Assembly (NCBI GenBank): GCA_002347285.1
Contig: DDXW01000034.1
Span: 1 to 33,514 of the forward strand
Reading direction: 5' to 3'
Source: Rhodocyclaceae bacterium UBA2250
Lineage (GTDB): Bacteria > Pseudomonadota > Gammaproteobacteria > Burkholderiales > Rhodocyclaceae
Length of the DNA: 33,514 bases
Every line of letters begins with the position of its first letter. Position 1 is the stretch's first letter. The translations under genes were made by a program, and so were the position numbers. Below the pieces are notes generated by a model. The model was not told where the DNA came from, did not search any database, and was given only the letters and a program-made list of their open reading frames with translations. Positions 1 to 8,792 of this stretch are shown here, piece by piece.

Positions 1-201
1 ACCAACGGCGTCGCCGAGCGCTTCAACCGGACGCTGAAGGAACAGGCGATCCACGGCCGTATCTTCAAGAACGTCGAAGAGGTGCGCGTCGCCGTCACCG
101 CGTTCAAAGATCGCTACAATCGCCATTGGCGTCTCGAAAAACTGGGCTTCATGTCACCCTTCGAAGCCCGTCAGGCTTATGCCATGCGAAAGGCGGCCTG
201 A
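1..201 (+). CDS. IS3-family transposase OrfB, C-terminal part (partial at 5' side)
   Basis: The frame is open from base 1 and stops with TGA at 199-201, giving 66 residues. It starts TNGVAERFNRTLKEQ, the end of an rve-type integrase core (the N-x-x-x-E-R-F-N-R-T-L-K-E motif around the last catalytic Glu). It continues with a YNRHWRLEKLGFMSPFEA segment, the usual C-terminal signature of IS3/IS2/IS407-type OrfB (YN..R.H..L...SP..). Family knowledge: this DDE enzyme cuts and joins the ends of the insertion sequence. The N-terminal part and the upstream orfA are outside the window, so activity cannot be judged. Confidence 0.85.
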   Translation, partial: TNGVAERFNRTLKEQAIHGRIFKNVEEVRVAVTAFKDRYNRHWRLEKLGFMSPFEARQAYAMRKAA

Positions 202-223
202 GTTGCAAAACCGTGTCCAAACA
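1..223 (+). mobile_element. Right end of an IS3-family-like insertion sequence (partial)
   Basis: The window opens inside a transposase reading frame that ends at 201. About 20 bases later the sequence reads CCGTGTCCA(AACA), which on the other strand is TG(TTTGG)ACACGG, a plausible TG-starting terminal inverted repeat. The outer end is placed at 219-223; the exact base cannot be fixed because the other end of the element lies outside the window. The element has inserted into, and replaced the end of, the trbJ-like gene on the opposite strand. Confidence 0.6.
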
Positions 224-1088
224 ATCCGAGCCGGTACATAATCATCTTGTCGAACTGGCTGCGGCTCTTCTCGTTGGCTTCTTGCTGGCGCTTTCTGAGC
301 TTGTCGTTTTCGTCGAGCACGCGCTGCTTATCGGCAGCGCGCTCTTGGCGCTCGAGGTCGCGGCTGTAATTCTCTTGTGCGGTGACCGCGATCAGCTTAT
401 TGACGTCGCCGCCCAGCGTCTGCAGCAGCGGGGCGAGTTGGCGCACGGCCTGATGCACGCCGGACGTGTCTTCCATGCCTTCGGCGGCCTTCTGGTAGGC
501 ATCGAGACTGTCGCTCAGCGATGTCAGCACTTCGCGGTTGGCGGCAAGGCGGGCGCGTGCCGCCTCATCGTTCTGCTGAACCAGCTTTTGCTCGCGCAGC
601 ATCCAGTCGTTCCAGGTGAGCTGGGAAGCGGCGAATTCTTTGAAGCGAGCATCGAGAGTCTGATCGAAGTTCTCGAGCTTTTCGCCGAGCCCGGTCAAAC
701 GCGTGTGCAACTTGTTCACGCGTTGGTACATCGAGTACGCTTTACGAAACGGCGCGGTGTATTCGCCGATCGATGAACTTAGCTGCTGCAGACGCGCGAG
801 ATACGTTCGCTCGATCGATTCGATGGTCTGGATCTGCTCTTCGACCGATTGAAGCGCGAGCTCTGCGTTGTTCATCATCTGCGTCAGCTCAGTCGCACCG
901 CCTTTAAGAGCGCCTCCGCCGCCGGCGTGGGCGGTGCTGATCAGGAAGTTGAGTGAAGCGACGAGCAGCGCGAGGAAGACGAGCGCAGCAGTCGTGCGAG
1001 CGAGTGCCTTGACGATGAGATTTGCGTATGCAGCCTGGGCGGTGGGGCTGCTCGGCCGGGCAAGGCTGGAATAGAGCTTTTTTAGCAT
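177..1088 (-). CDS. trbJ: TrbJ-like conjugative transfer protein, C terminus replaced by an IS end
   Basis: A 303-residue protein. Residues about 27-52 form a signal peptide or membrane segment ending in STAHA. After it come a glycine-rich stretch and a long helical, Gln/Glu-rich region (ALQSVEEQIQTIESIERTY), the layout of the P-type conjugation proteins TrbJ/VirB5. These are periplasmic or minor pilus-associated parts of the mating-pair channel. The start is put at 1088 rather than 1115 because GGAG lies at the right distance before that ATG. The last ~14 residues are encoded by the inserted IS end (177-223), so the native C terminus is lost. No other trb gene is in the window. The family assignment rests on overall layout and recalled similarity; moderately sure. 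Confidence 0.65.
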   Translation of the reverse strand: MLKKLYSSLARPSSPTAQAAYANLIVKALARTTAALVFLALLVASLNFLISTAHAGGGGALKGGATELTQMMNNAELALQSVEEQIQTIESIERTYLARLQQLSSSIGEYTAPFRKAYSMYQRVNKLHTRLTGLGEKLENFDQTLDARFKEFAASQLTWNDWMLREQKLVQQNDEAARARLAANREVLTSLSDSLDAYQKAAEGMEDTSGVHQAVRQLAPLLQTLGGDVNKLIAVTAQENYSRDLERQERAADKQRVLDENDKLRKRQQEANEKSRSQFDKMIMYRLGLFGHGFATQAAFRMA

Positions 1089-1312
1089 GACGTTCTCCAG
1101 GTGTTGTGGTGGCACCTATAGATGCAGGGGGGCGGCCAGAACAGACTCTCAAAAGTCGCTCGACTTTCAAGCCCCTCCCCCGAGGCTTTTTTTGCTGGCG
1201 GGGGGCTTGTTTTCAGAGTCGTCTGCGGTAAACGCAGGGTGCGCTACGACCGGTCTAAGCCCGCCGCTGGCGAGCGATCGAACAGCGCTGAACGGCTTTA
1301 AAGAGCTAATTG
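1089..1312. other. Intergenic region with inverted repeats between trbJ-like gene and higBA
   Basis: No convincing gene. It holds two inverted repeats: AAAGTCG/CGACTTT at 1152-1167, and CAAGCCCC (1168-1175) with GGGGCTTG (1202-1209), the latter followed by TTTT. These may be a terminator or an operator. The region should also hold the promoter for the leftward trbJ-like gene, but no clear hexamers were recognised. Confidence 0.35.
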
Positions 1313-1341
1313 TTGATAACTGTATATTTACGATATACAAT
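1313..1341 (+). promoter_or_regulatory. Promoter of the higBA-type operon
   Basis: TTGATA (1313-1318) and TACAAT (1336-1341) are separated by exactly 17 bases, a near-consensus sigma-70 promoter. The expected transcription start, about 1348, falls next to the toxin ATG at 1349, so the mRNA would be leaderless or nearly so. Confidence 0.75.
1321..1339. promoter_or_regulatory. Inverted-repeat operator over the higBA promoter
   Basis: TGTATAT (1321-1327) and ATATACA (1333-1339) are perfect inverted arms around a 5-base centre. They fill the spacer and overlap the -10 box. By analogy with HigA-type antitoxins this is the likely binding site for autorepression by the downstream antitoxin or the toxin-antitoxin complex. 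Confidence 0.7.
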
Positions 1342-1348
1342 CCGTGTC

Positions 1349-1627
1349 ATGATCAAAACGTTCCAACACAAAGGCCTTGAGCGCTTTTTCAGAAGCGGGA
1401 GCAAGGCGGGTATCCAGCCCGCCCACGCAGGGAAACTCAAGGTCCAGTTGGGTATGCTTGATACAGCAAGGAGTCCAGCGGATATGGGCCTGCCAAGATG
1501 GAAGCTGCATCCACTGACAGGCAATCTTGAAGGACATTGGGCGGTGTCGGTCAGCGGCAATTGGCGTCTGACTTTCACCTTCGACAACGGCGATGCGATC
1601 CTGGTTGATTATCAGGACTACCACTGA
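1349..1627 (+). CDS. higB: HigB-type toxin (RelE/ParE superfamily)
   Basis: A 92-residue basic protein beginning MIKTFQHKGLERFF and ending GNWRLTFTFDNGDAILVDYQDYH-like, the closing strand typical of HigB/GraT toxins. Members of this group are ribosome-dependent mRNA endonucleases held inactive by the downstream antitoxin. The toxin gene comes first, as in higBA and graTA operons and unlike most relBE pairs. The ATG at 1349 is preferred over the upstream ATG at 1310, because 1310 lies before the promoter hexamers and because similarity begins at MIKTF. No ribosome binding site precedes 1349, consistent with leaderless translation. Length is normal for the family, so it is probably intact. Confidence 0.88.
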   Translation: MIKTFQHKGLERFFRSGSKAGIQPAHAGKLKVQLGMLDTARSPADMGLPRWKLHPLTGNLEGHWAVSVSGNWRLTFTFDNGDAILVDYQDYH

Positions 1628-1638
1628 GAGAGAAAGAC

Positions 1639-1938
1639 ATGACCAGAATGCACAATCCGCCCCATCCTGGGGAGGTTCTTCGTGATGGCGTCTTCGTGGA
1701 TACTGACATCACGGTAACCGACTTCGCGCAGCGCCTTGGTGTTACGAGGGTAATGTTGTCGCGCGTACTCAACGGTAAGGCCGGCATCAGCGCCGACATG
1801 GCCGTTCGGCTTGCCGCTGCGCTGAACACGAGTGCCGAGACTTGGCTGCACATGCAGGCGAACTACGACCTCTGGCAGGCAGAGAAGGCGTTGAAACGGG
1901 AGGTGGCAAAGATTCGTCCCCTCCCCCTTGCCGCCTAA
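1639..1938 (+). CDS. higA: HigA-type antitoxin with helix-turn-helix domain
   Basis: A 99-residue protein starting 11 bases after the toxin stop, with an AGAGAGA ribosome binding site. It carries the hallmark HPGEVLRDG near residue 9 and an XRE/HTH_3 DNA-binding domain at about residues 26-80 (VTDFAQRLGVTRVMLSRVLNGKAGIS). The tail is charged. The protein should neutralise HigB and repress the shared promoter through the inverted repeat at 1321-1339. The pair probably stabilises the plasmid- or ICE-like block at 1-4104. Length and motif match the HigA family. Confidence 0.92.
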   Translation: MTRMHNPPHPGEVLRDGVFVDTDITVTDFAQRLGVTRVMLSRVLNGKAGISADMAVRLAAALNTSAETWLHMQANYDLWQAEKALKREVAKIRPLPLAA

Positions 1939-1984
1939 TCAACGAGGCCAGGCCGCCCAATCCGCCGCTCGCAGGAGCGGCAGT

Positions 1985-2806
1985 TCACGCGGGCTGACCG
2001 CAAAGCTGAGCTTTTTGCTTCTGCCTCGCCCTCTCGAGGCCCTTGGCAATCGGGCCCGTTGCCGCAACGCCGGCGGCAATGTCGGCAGCACGCCGTTCCG
2101 CCGCGGCGCGCTCTAATTCTTCGCGCCGGCGCCGCGCGGCTTTATCGCCCGCCGCCGCGACTGCGGCTTTCTCGCCCTCCTCGAGTATTTTGCGAACAGC
2201 GGAAAGATAGGCGCCGGACTTGCCAGGCGCCGGCCCAGCTTCGAGCGCCGCGCGGACAACTTCGACGTCGCCGAACTTCTCGATGAGCAACTCAAGACCG
2301 CGACGGTCGGCATCGTTTTCGATGAAGACGCCGAGTGCTCCTTCTTCTTTTTGGAAAGGTGAAGCAGCGCCGCTGTCTGCTTTTTTGTGAACTGTCTTTT
2401 TAGTCATTTGTGTACTCTGTAGACGTTGCTTTTCTGAAGTTTGATTTTCTTCGTTCAGAAAATCGACTTGAGGTGACTTTTTGAAAATGGGAACGTCGGC
2501 AACGTGCCAGCAGCTGCCGGCGAGCCGGCCACGAACTCGCAGGCGCTCGATAAGCAAATAGCCGGCGTCTTGAAGCTCACGCAGAGCGGCGGTTGTCGCC
2601 GCGCGGCCATTGCCGTGCCCGTCGCGACGGCGTGACAGCTCGGCCAGGAAGAATTGCCAGTCCGCCGGCAGACTCAACATGTAGCTGAGAATGCCCAGCG
2701 CCCGCCAACCGAGGCCAGCGTCCTGCGCGGTTTCTCGCGGCAAAATCAAAAAAGGCTTGTCTGAGATATGACGTTCGATTGTAATGGGGCGTTCTTTTTC
2801 TTCCAT
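1985..2806 (-). CDS. Winged-helix plasmid-type protein, candidate replication initiator
   Basis: A 273-residue protein starting at 2806 after a GAGGGGG ribosome binding site. Residues about 1-95 read as a winged helix: a regular alternation of helices around ILSYMLSLPADWQFF, then AATTAALRELQDAGYLLIERLR. This is seen in plasmid and phage replication-organiser proteins (RepO or DnaD-like N termini). The middle is polar and Lys/Ser/Gln-rich. The C-terminal third is Ala/Arg-rich with a long charged helix (GEKAAVAAAGDKAARRRREELERAAAE). It is the last gene of a minus-strand group that begins just downstream of an origin-like repeat block, so a replication role is inferred from domain type and position. 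A transcription regulator is the main alternative. Confidence 0.6.
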   Translation of the reverse strand: MEEKERPITIERHISDKPFLILPRETAQDAGLGWRALGILSYMLSLPADWQFFLAELSRRRDGHGNGRAATTAALRELQDAGYLLIERLRVRGRLAGSCWHVADVPIFKKSPQVDFLNEENQTSEKQRLQSTQMTKKTVHKKADSGAASPFQKEEGALGVFIENDADRRGLELLIEKFGDVEVVRAALEAGPAPGKSGAYLSAVRKILEEGEKAAVAAAGDKAARRRREELERAAAERRAADIAAGVAATGPIAKGLERARQKQKAQLCGQPA

Positions 2807-2816
2807 GCCCGCCCCC

Positions 2817-3290
2817 TCAGAAAAGCTCGCCCTGGCTGCCGACCTCGCCGCGAAGCGCCGCCGCCGCCGCGCCGCGCGCCTCGACGCGCCACCTGCGCCG
2901 GCTGCGCAGGCTGCCGTCGATGCGTTCGACATATTTGTCCAGCCCGAGCCGCTCGAATTCTTGCGTCGCCGCAAGAATCTCTGCCGGATCGTCGTCGCCG
3001 GCGGCCTGGTCGAGCCCGCCGCTCTCATCACCCTCGCCGCCGCTGCCACCGCGCGGCACAAAGCCACTTTTCCGCGCGGCTTGCCGCAAAAACCACCACG
3101 CTCGCGACAAGATGCCGCCCCGCGCGGGGTCGAAGTCTTGAAGCGCCTCGGCCGCCGCAACCCATGCTTGCTGTGACACATCACCACGCGTCCAGCCTGC
3201 ACGACAAGCGAGACCTGCAATGCCTCCCGCATATTTCTTCATGAGCGCCGCAGCCAAGGCGCAGGGGGTGTTCAAGACGAGAGCGCTCAT
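2817..3290 (-). CDS. Small protein with resemblance to sigma-70 region 2
   Basis: A 157-residue protein whose start overlaps the stop of the upstream gene by four bases (ATGA), so it is translationally coupled. Residues about 18-75 (MKKYAGGIAGLACRAGW, then DVSQQAWVAAAEALQDFDPARGG, then LSRAWWFLRQAARK) follow the pattern of sigma region 2: an acidic or aromatic D(L/V)xQ..W.A...A...FDP.RG....A.WW.RQA series. The remainder is a Gly/Asp linker and a basic segment with RSRRRWRVEARG. No clear region 4 helix-turn-helix is seen. This could be a reduced sigma-like or anti-sigma-interacting factor, or a coincidental helix pattern; no named family was recognised. Confidence 0.55.
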   Translation of the reverse strand: MSALVLNTPCALAAALMKKYAGGIAGLACRAGWTRGDVSQQAWVAAAEALQDFDPARGGILSRAWWFLRQAARKSGFVPRGGSGGEGDESGGLDQAAGDDDPAEILAATQEFERLGLDKYVERIDGSLRSRRRWRVEARGAAAAALRGEVGSQGELF

Positions 3291-3691
3291 GATGCACCCC
3301 CGGCGCGGCGGGCGCGCAACTCGCGAACAGTAAGCCCCGCAGCTGCCGCCGCCGCTCTCTCTTCGTTCGTTGGCCGCCCGCGGCCAGGCTGCTTCGACGC
3401 CGCCGCGCCGAGGCGGCCGAGGTCGCGACGCCGTTCATCGATCTGTGCATCGCCGCTCGCGTATAGATCCGCCGCTGCGCGCGCGAGATCTTCAATGAAG
3501 ACGACAAGTTTGCCGCCTTGCCGCCGCGCAGGGAAAGGCGCACGCCGTTCAAGACGACGATTGAAATATGTTTTCTTTGCGATGCCGACCGCATTGCATG
3601 CGACCTCGATTGGCAGCACCAGCCGCCCCGGAAAAGCACGCGTCAGCAACTCAAGCTGACGCTCGATTTCTTTCTCACATGATAGAAGCAT
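3287..3691 (-). CDS. Plasmid-type DNA-binding protein with excisionase/AlpA-like helix-turn-helix
   Basis: A 134-residue protein. The ATG at 3691 is chosen because GGAG stands six bases before it; a TTG at 3703 is the alternative. Residues about 28-70 (VLPIEVACNAVGIAKKTYFNRR, then PFPARRQGGKLVVFIEDLARAA) resemble the winged helix-turn-helix of excisionase, AlpA and MerR-type proteins, in which a wing with a GGKL.V turn precedes a final helix. The C-terminal part is Arg/Ala-rich with a GRGRPTNEER segment similar to an AT hook. It is the first gene of the minus-strand group and lies directly behind a 22-base palindrome covering its ribosome binding site, so it is a good candidate for an autoregulated copy-number or transfer regulator. 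Function unproven. Confidence 0.6.
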   Translation of the reverse strand: MLLSCEKEIERQLELLTRAFPGRLVLPIEVACNAVGIAKKTYFNRRLERRAPFPARRQGGKLVVFIEDLARAAADLYASGDAQIDERRRDLGRLGAAASKQPGRGRPTNEERAAAAAAGLTVRELRARRAGGAS

Positions 3692-3693
3692 AT

Positions 3694-3715
3694 CGCGCTC
3701 CAAACTTGGAGCGCG
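3694..3715. promoter_or_regulatory. 22-base palindrome over the ribosome binding site of the 3287-3691 gene
   Basis: CGCGCTCCAA (3694-3703) and TTGGAGCGCG (3706-3715) are perfect 10-base inverted arms around AC. On the minus strand the arm nearest the start codon contains the GGAG ribosome binding site. The palindrome could be an operator for the downstream regulator or an RNA hairpin that hides the ribosome binding site. Confidence 0.65.
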
Positions 3716-3930
3716 CCCCGGCGGCGCGCGAAGAAAGCCGGGTTGCCGTTTGCCTCTCCGCCACGCGGCGGGGGCTGACGTGAGACTGCGGGGTTTGCGA
3801 CCCGCCGAAGCGCCGATTGGTTACGACTGCTTTGCCGATTTCTGCAAATTTTATCGCGCCGGGCCAGCGTGTCCAGCCACCAATAAGCCGAAAAAGCGTC
3901 TATTCGTTCCCGCCCCCTCTTTAAAAAAAC
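3716..3930. other. Non-coding region upstream of the plasmid-type gene group
   Basis: About 215 bases without a credible gene. It is GC-rich to about 3780 and then mixed, including an AT-rich TCTGCAAATTTTATCGC stretch around 3840-3857. It probably carries the promoter for the minus-strand group, but no clear -35/-10 pair was found. Confidence 0.4.
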
Positions 3931-3935
3931 CACCA

Positions 3936-4015
3936 CCGGGACAAATCCGGGACGGCAGGCGCGGGAACGTCTGGGACGCGCCGGGACATTTCCGGGACAC
4001 TGAATTGTCCCGGAA
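3936..4015. repeat. Phased iteron-like repeats (consensus CCGGGACA)
   Basis: CCGGGAC or close variants start at 3936, 3947, about 3961 (degenerate, GCGGGAAC), 3971 (CTGGGAC), 3981 and 3992, spaced 10-11 bases apart except for the interval around the degenerate copy. This means they lie on one face of the helix. The last copy forms a perfect inverted repeat with a reverse copy: TTCCGGGACA (3990-3999) and TGTCCCGGAA (4006-4015) around a 6-base loop. Confidence 0.75.
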
Positions 4016-4021
4016 CCCGAC

Positions 4022-4030
4022 TTATCCACA
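4022..4030 (+). promoter_or_regulatory. DnaA box
   Basis: The sequence TTATCCACA is a perfect match to the strong DnaA-box consensus (TTATNCACA). It stands between the repeat block and the AT-rich stretch, as in iteron plasmid origins. Confidence 0.75.
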
Positions 4031-4104
4031 GGCTGCAATGATATATGTATAAAATGAAAAAACCCGCAAAGCCTTTAGCAGTGCGTGTTTTGGAGTGATT
4101 TTTT

Positions 4105-4181
4105 TGGGGTGGCTGATGGGACTCGAACCCACGACAACCGGAATCACAATCCGGGACTCTACCAACTGAGCTACAGCCACC
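4105..4181 (-). tRNA. tRNA-His (anticodon GTG)
   Basis: On the minus strand a full cloverleaf is visible. Acceptor GTGGCTG (4180-4174) pairs with CAGCCAC (4115-4109), the D arm is AGCTCAGTTGGTAGAG, and the anticodon loop TTGTGAT has GTG between CCGGA and TCCGG stems. The T arm is GTGGGTTCGAATCCCAT. G at 4181 would be the extra G(-1) of tRNA-His opposite C73 at 4108. CCA is encoded (4105-4107). A TAGAAT box with a GC-rich discriminator lies ~40 bases upstream (4221-4226). Its 3' end faces the plasmid-like block at 1-4104, so it is the likely integration site. Confidence 0.96.
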
Positions 4182-4220
4182 ACCGGAAACTCTTCGCACG
4201 CCTCGGCGTGGAGGGCGCGA

Positions 4221-4226
4221 ATTCTA
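4221..4226 (-). promoter_or_regulatory. -10 box of a probable tRNA-His promoter
   Basis: The minus strand reads TAGAAT followed by TCGCGCC, the same arrangement (-10 plus GC-rich discriminator) as the tRNA-Pro promoter at 17666-17694. No good -35 hexamer is found 16-18 bases upstream, so the promoter may be weak or need an activator. Confidence 0.45.
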
Positions 4227-4238
4227 GCACTACTTTGC

Positions 4239-5012
4239 CTAGCGATGCTTGAACTGCGGCTTGCGCTTGTTGGCGAAGGCGTCCATGCCCTCCTTCTGGT
4301 CCTCGAGCGCGAAGCTGGCGTGGAAGGTGCGCCGCTCGAACAGCAGGCCCTCGGCCAGCGAGGACTCGAAGGCGCGGTTGATCGACTCCTTGACCATCAT
4401 CACTGCCGGCAGCGAGTAGCCGGCGATCGCCTGCGCGGCCGCCAGCGTCTCCTCGAGCAGCTGGTCGGTCGGGAACACGCGCGCGACCAGGCCGCAGCGC
4501 TCGGCTTCCTGGGCGTCCATCAGGCGGCCGGTCAGGCACAGGTCCATCGCCTTGGCCTTGCCGACCGCGCGCGGCAGGCGCTGCGTGCCGCCGGCGCCGG
4601 GCAGCGTGCCGAGCTTGATCTCGGGCTGGCCGAATCTGGCGTTCTCGGCGGCGTAGATGAGGTCGCACATCATGGCGATCTCGCAGCCGCCGCCGAGCGC
4701 GTAGCCGGCCACCGCGGCGATCACCGGCTTGCGCGCCGTGCGGATGCGCTCCCAGTTGCGCGTGATGAAGTCGGGCTTGTAGGCGTCCATGTAGCCGAAG
4801 TCCTTCATGAAGCCGATGTCGGCGCCGGCGGCGAAGGCCTTCTCGCTGCCGGTGAGGACGATGCAGCCGATGCCCTCGTCGGCCTCGAAGGTGTCGACGG
4901 CGCGGCCGATGCCGCCCACCACCTCGTTGTTGAGGGCGTTGAGCACCTCGGGACGGTTGAGGCGGATCAGGCCGACCCGGCCGTGGGTTTCGACGAGCAC
5001 GACGTCAGACAT
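4239..5012 (-). CDS. paaF: Enoyl-CoA hydratase, PaaF-type (crotonase superfamily)
   Basis: A 257-residue protein of standard crotonase length. The start at 5012 follows a GGGAGAG ribosome binding site. The oxyanion-hole segments FAAGADI (about 60-66) and AGYALGGGCE are present, with both catalytic glutamates: E111 in GGGCEIAMMCD and E131 in FGQPEIKLGTLPGAGG. It should add water across the double bond of 2-enoyl-CoA esters, for example 2,3-dehydroadipyl-CoA in phenylacetate breakdown. It lies in one direction with paaI, paaK, a thiolase and a binding protein, separated from the latter by a hairpin. A general short-chain enoyl-CoA hydratase is the alternative, since the subfamily is set by context rather than by a unique motif. 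Confidence 0.88.
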   Translation of the reverse strand: MSDVVLVETHGRVGLIRLNRPEVLNALNNEVVGGIGRAVDTFEADEGIGCIVLTGSEKAFAAGADIGFMKDFGYMDAYKPDFITRNWERIRTARKPVIAAVAGYALGGGCEIAMMCDLIYAAENARFGQPEIKLGTLPGAGGTQRLPRAVGKAKAMDLCLTGRLMDAQEAERCGLVARVFPTDQLLEETLAAAQAIAGYSLPAVMMVKESINRAFESSLAEGLLFERRTFHASFALEDQKEGMDAFANKRKPQFKHR

Positions 5013-5036
5013 GTTCTCTCCCTCTCCAATTGAAAA

Positions 5037-5061
5037 CGGCCGCCCGGTCTGCGGGCGGCCG
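5037..5061 (-). terminator. Hairpin between the binding-protein gene and paaF (terminator or attenuator)
   Basis: GGCCGCCCG (5038-5046) and CGGGCGGCC (5052-5060) form a 9-10 bp GC stem with a 5-base loop. On the minus strand it is followed by GTTTTC. It may end part of the transcripts after the highly expressed binding-protein gene, lowering paaF expression. Confidence 0.65.
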
Positions 5062-5080
5062 GAACGGTTGCAGCAGGATA

Positions 5081-6226
5081 TTACTGGACGAGCGACCAGT
5101 CGCCGTTCCTGATCTCGAGCATGCGGAAGGCCGACAGGTCGAGGCCCATGTGGTCGGTCGCCGACATGTTCACCACGCCGCCGGTGCCGACGTAGCCCTT
5201 GGTCGCCTCGAGCGCGTCGCGCACCTTGGCCTTGTCGGCGCCGCCGGCCTTCTTGAACGCCTCCACCGCCAGCATCAGGCCGTCGTAGGCATGGCCGCCG
5301 AAGGTGGACACGTCGGCCTTCCACTTGTCGTTGAAGGCATTGGTGTAGGCAGTGACCACCGGCTTCTGCGGGTCCTTGGCGTCGAGCTTGTCGGCCACCA
5401 GCAGCGCCGCGGCCGGCAGGCGCACGCCCTCGGCGGCCGGACCGGCGAGCTTGATGAACTCCTCCGAGGCGACGCCGTGCGCGTGGTAAAGCGGCAGCGC
5501 GATGCCGAGCTGCTGGTAGTTCTTGGTGGCGATCGCCGGGCCCTGGCCGAGGCCGAAGATGAACACCGCCTGCACGCCGGCGGTGCCCTTGATCTTGGTG
5601 AGCTGCGGCGTCATGTCGGTGTCCTTGGGGCCGTAGATCTCGTTGGCGACCAGGGTGATGCCGTACTTGGCGGCGACGCCCTCGGTCTCCTTCTTGCCCG
5701 ACTGGCCGAAGCCGCTGGTCTCGGACAGCAGCGCCACCTTGGCGATGCCGCGCTTCTTCATGTCTTCGAACACCTTCTCAGCCGCCATGCGGTTGGTGTG
5801 CGGCGTCTTGAACACCCACTTCTTCACCGGTTCGACGATCACCACCGCGCCGGCCAGCGAGATGAAGGGCACGCCGGCCTTCTCGACCAGCGGCACCATC
5901 GACATGGTCGAGCCGGTGGTCGTGTTGCCGACGATGATGTCGACCTTGTCGTCGTCGATCAGGCGCTTGGCGAAGCCGTTGGCCTTGCTGGCGTCGCTGC
6001 CGTCGTCGTAGTGCACCAGCTGCAACTGGCGGCCGAGCACGCTGCCCTTCTTGTTGATGTCCTCGATGTACAGCTCGAGCGTCTTCAGCTCGGGATCACC
6101 GAGGAAGGCGGCCGGGCCGGTGACGGACAGCACCGAGCCGATCCTGATCGGGTCCGCCGCGGCGGCGGTGAAGGCGGTGATGGCGATCGCCGCGCCGGCG
6201 AGCAGGCGGCTCAGGGGTTTCTTCAT
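5081..6226 (-). CDS. ABC transporter periplasmic substrate-binding protein, branched-chain amino acid/aromatic acid type
   Basis: A 381-residue protein starting at 6226 after a strong GGAGGAG ribosome binding site. Residues 1-24 are a signal peptide (MKKPLSRLLAGAAIAITAFT, then AAAA). The mature part opens DPIRIGSVLSVTGPAAFLGDP, the typical start of LivJ/LivK-type (Peripla_BP_6) proteins. Further signatures are VDIIVGNTTTGSTMSMVPLVEKAGVP and FGGHAYDGL near the C terminus. In betaproteobacteria such proteins encoded among CoA-ligase and thiolase genes often bind aromatic acids; uptake of phenylacetate or a related acid is inferred here. No permease or ATPase genes are in the window, so the partner components must be encoded elsewhere. 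Confidence 0.9.
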   Translation of the reverse strand: MKKPLSRLLAGAAIAITAFTAAAADPIRIGSVLSVTGPAAFLGDPELKTLELYIEDINKKGSVLGRQLQLVHYDDGSDASKANGFAKRLIDDDKVDIIVGNTTTGSTMSMVPLVEKAGVPFISLAGAVVIVEPVKKWVFKTPHTNRMAAEKVFEDMKKRGIAKVALLSETSGFGQSGKKETEGVAAKYGITLVANEIYGPKDTDMTPQLTKIKGTAGVQAVFIFGLGQGPAIATKNYQQLGIALPLYHAHGVASEEFIKLAGPAAEGVRLPAAALLVADKLDAKDPQKPVVTAYTNAFNDKWKADVSTFGGHAYDGLMLAVEAFKKAGGADKAKVRDALEATKGYVGTGGVVNMSATDHMGLDLSAFRMLEIRNGDWSLVQ

Positions 6227-6261
6227 GGTGGTCTCCTCCGGTGGTGTTGTAGGTACTGCAA

Positions 6262-8788
<2,527 letters not shown>

Positions 8789-8792
<4 letters not shown>

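Larger units (their letters stand above)
3931..4065. other. Origin-like region (candidate oriV): GGGAC repeats, DnaA box, AT-rich stretch
   Basis: Three standard parts of an iteron-type plasmid origin lie in order: five to six phased GGGAC repeats (3936-3998) plus one inverted copy (4007-4013), a perfect DnaA box TTATCCACA (4022-4030), and an AT-rich stretch ATGATATATGTATAAAATG followed by AAAAAA (4037-4063). It faces the group of small plasmid-type genes with the candidate initiator at 1985-2806. Inference: this is the replication origin of a former plasmid, or of an ICE that replicates after excision. It is also next to a tRNA-His 3' end. Confidence 0.65.

Noticed and set aside
1928..2116. 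Small open frame after higA
   Set aside because: It has no ribosome binding site, overlaps the end of the winged-helix gene antisense and has no recognisable pattern.
2768..3244. Plus-strand open frames of 130-158 codons
   Set aside because: Arg/Pro-rich translations antisense to the sigma-like gene, whose start is coupled by ATGA to its neighbour.
4041..4080. Possible terminator of tRNA-His (GCGGGTTTTTT on the minus strand)
   Set aside because: A T run is present but no matching GC stem could be paired in front of it.
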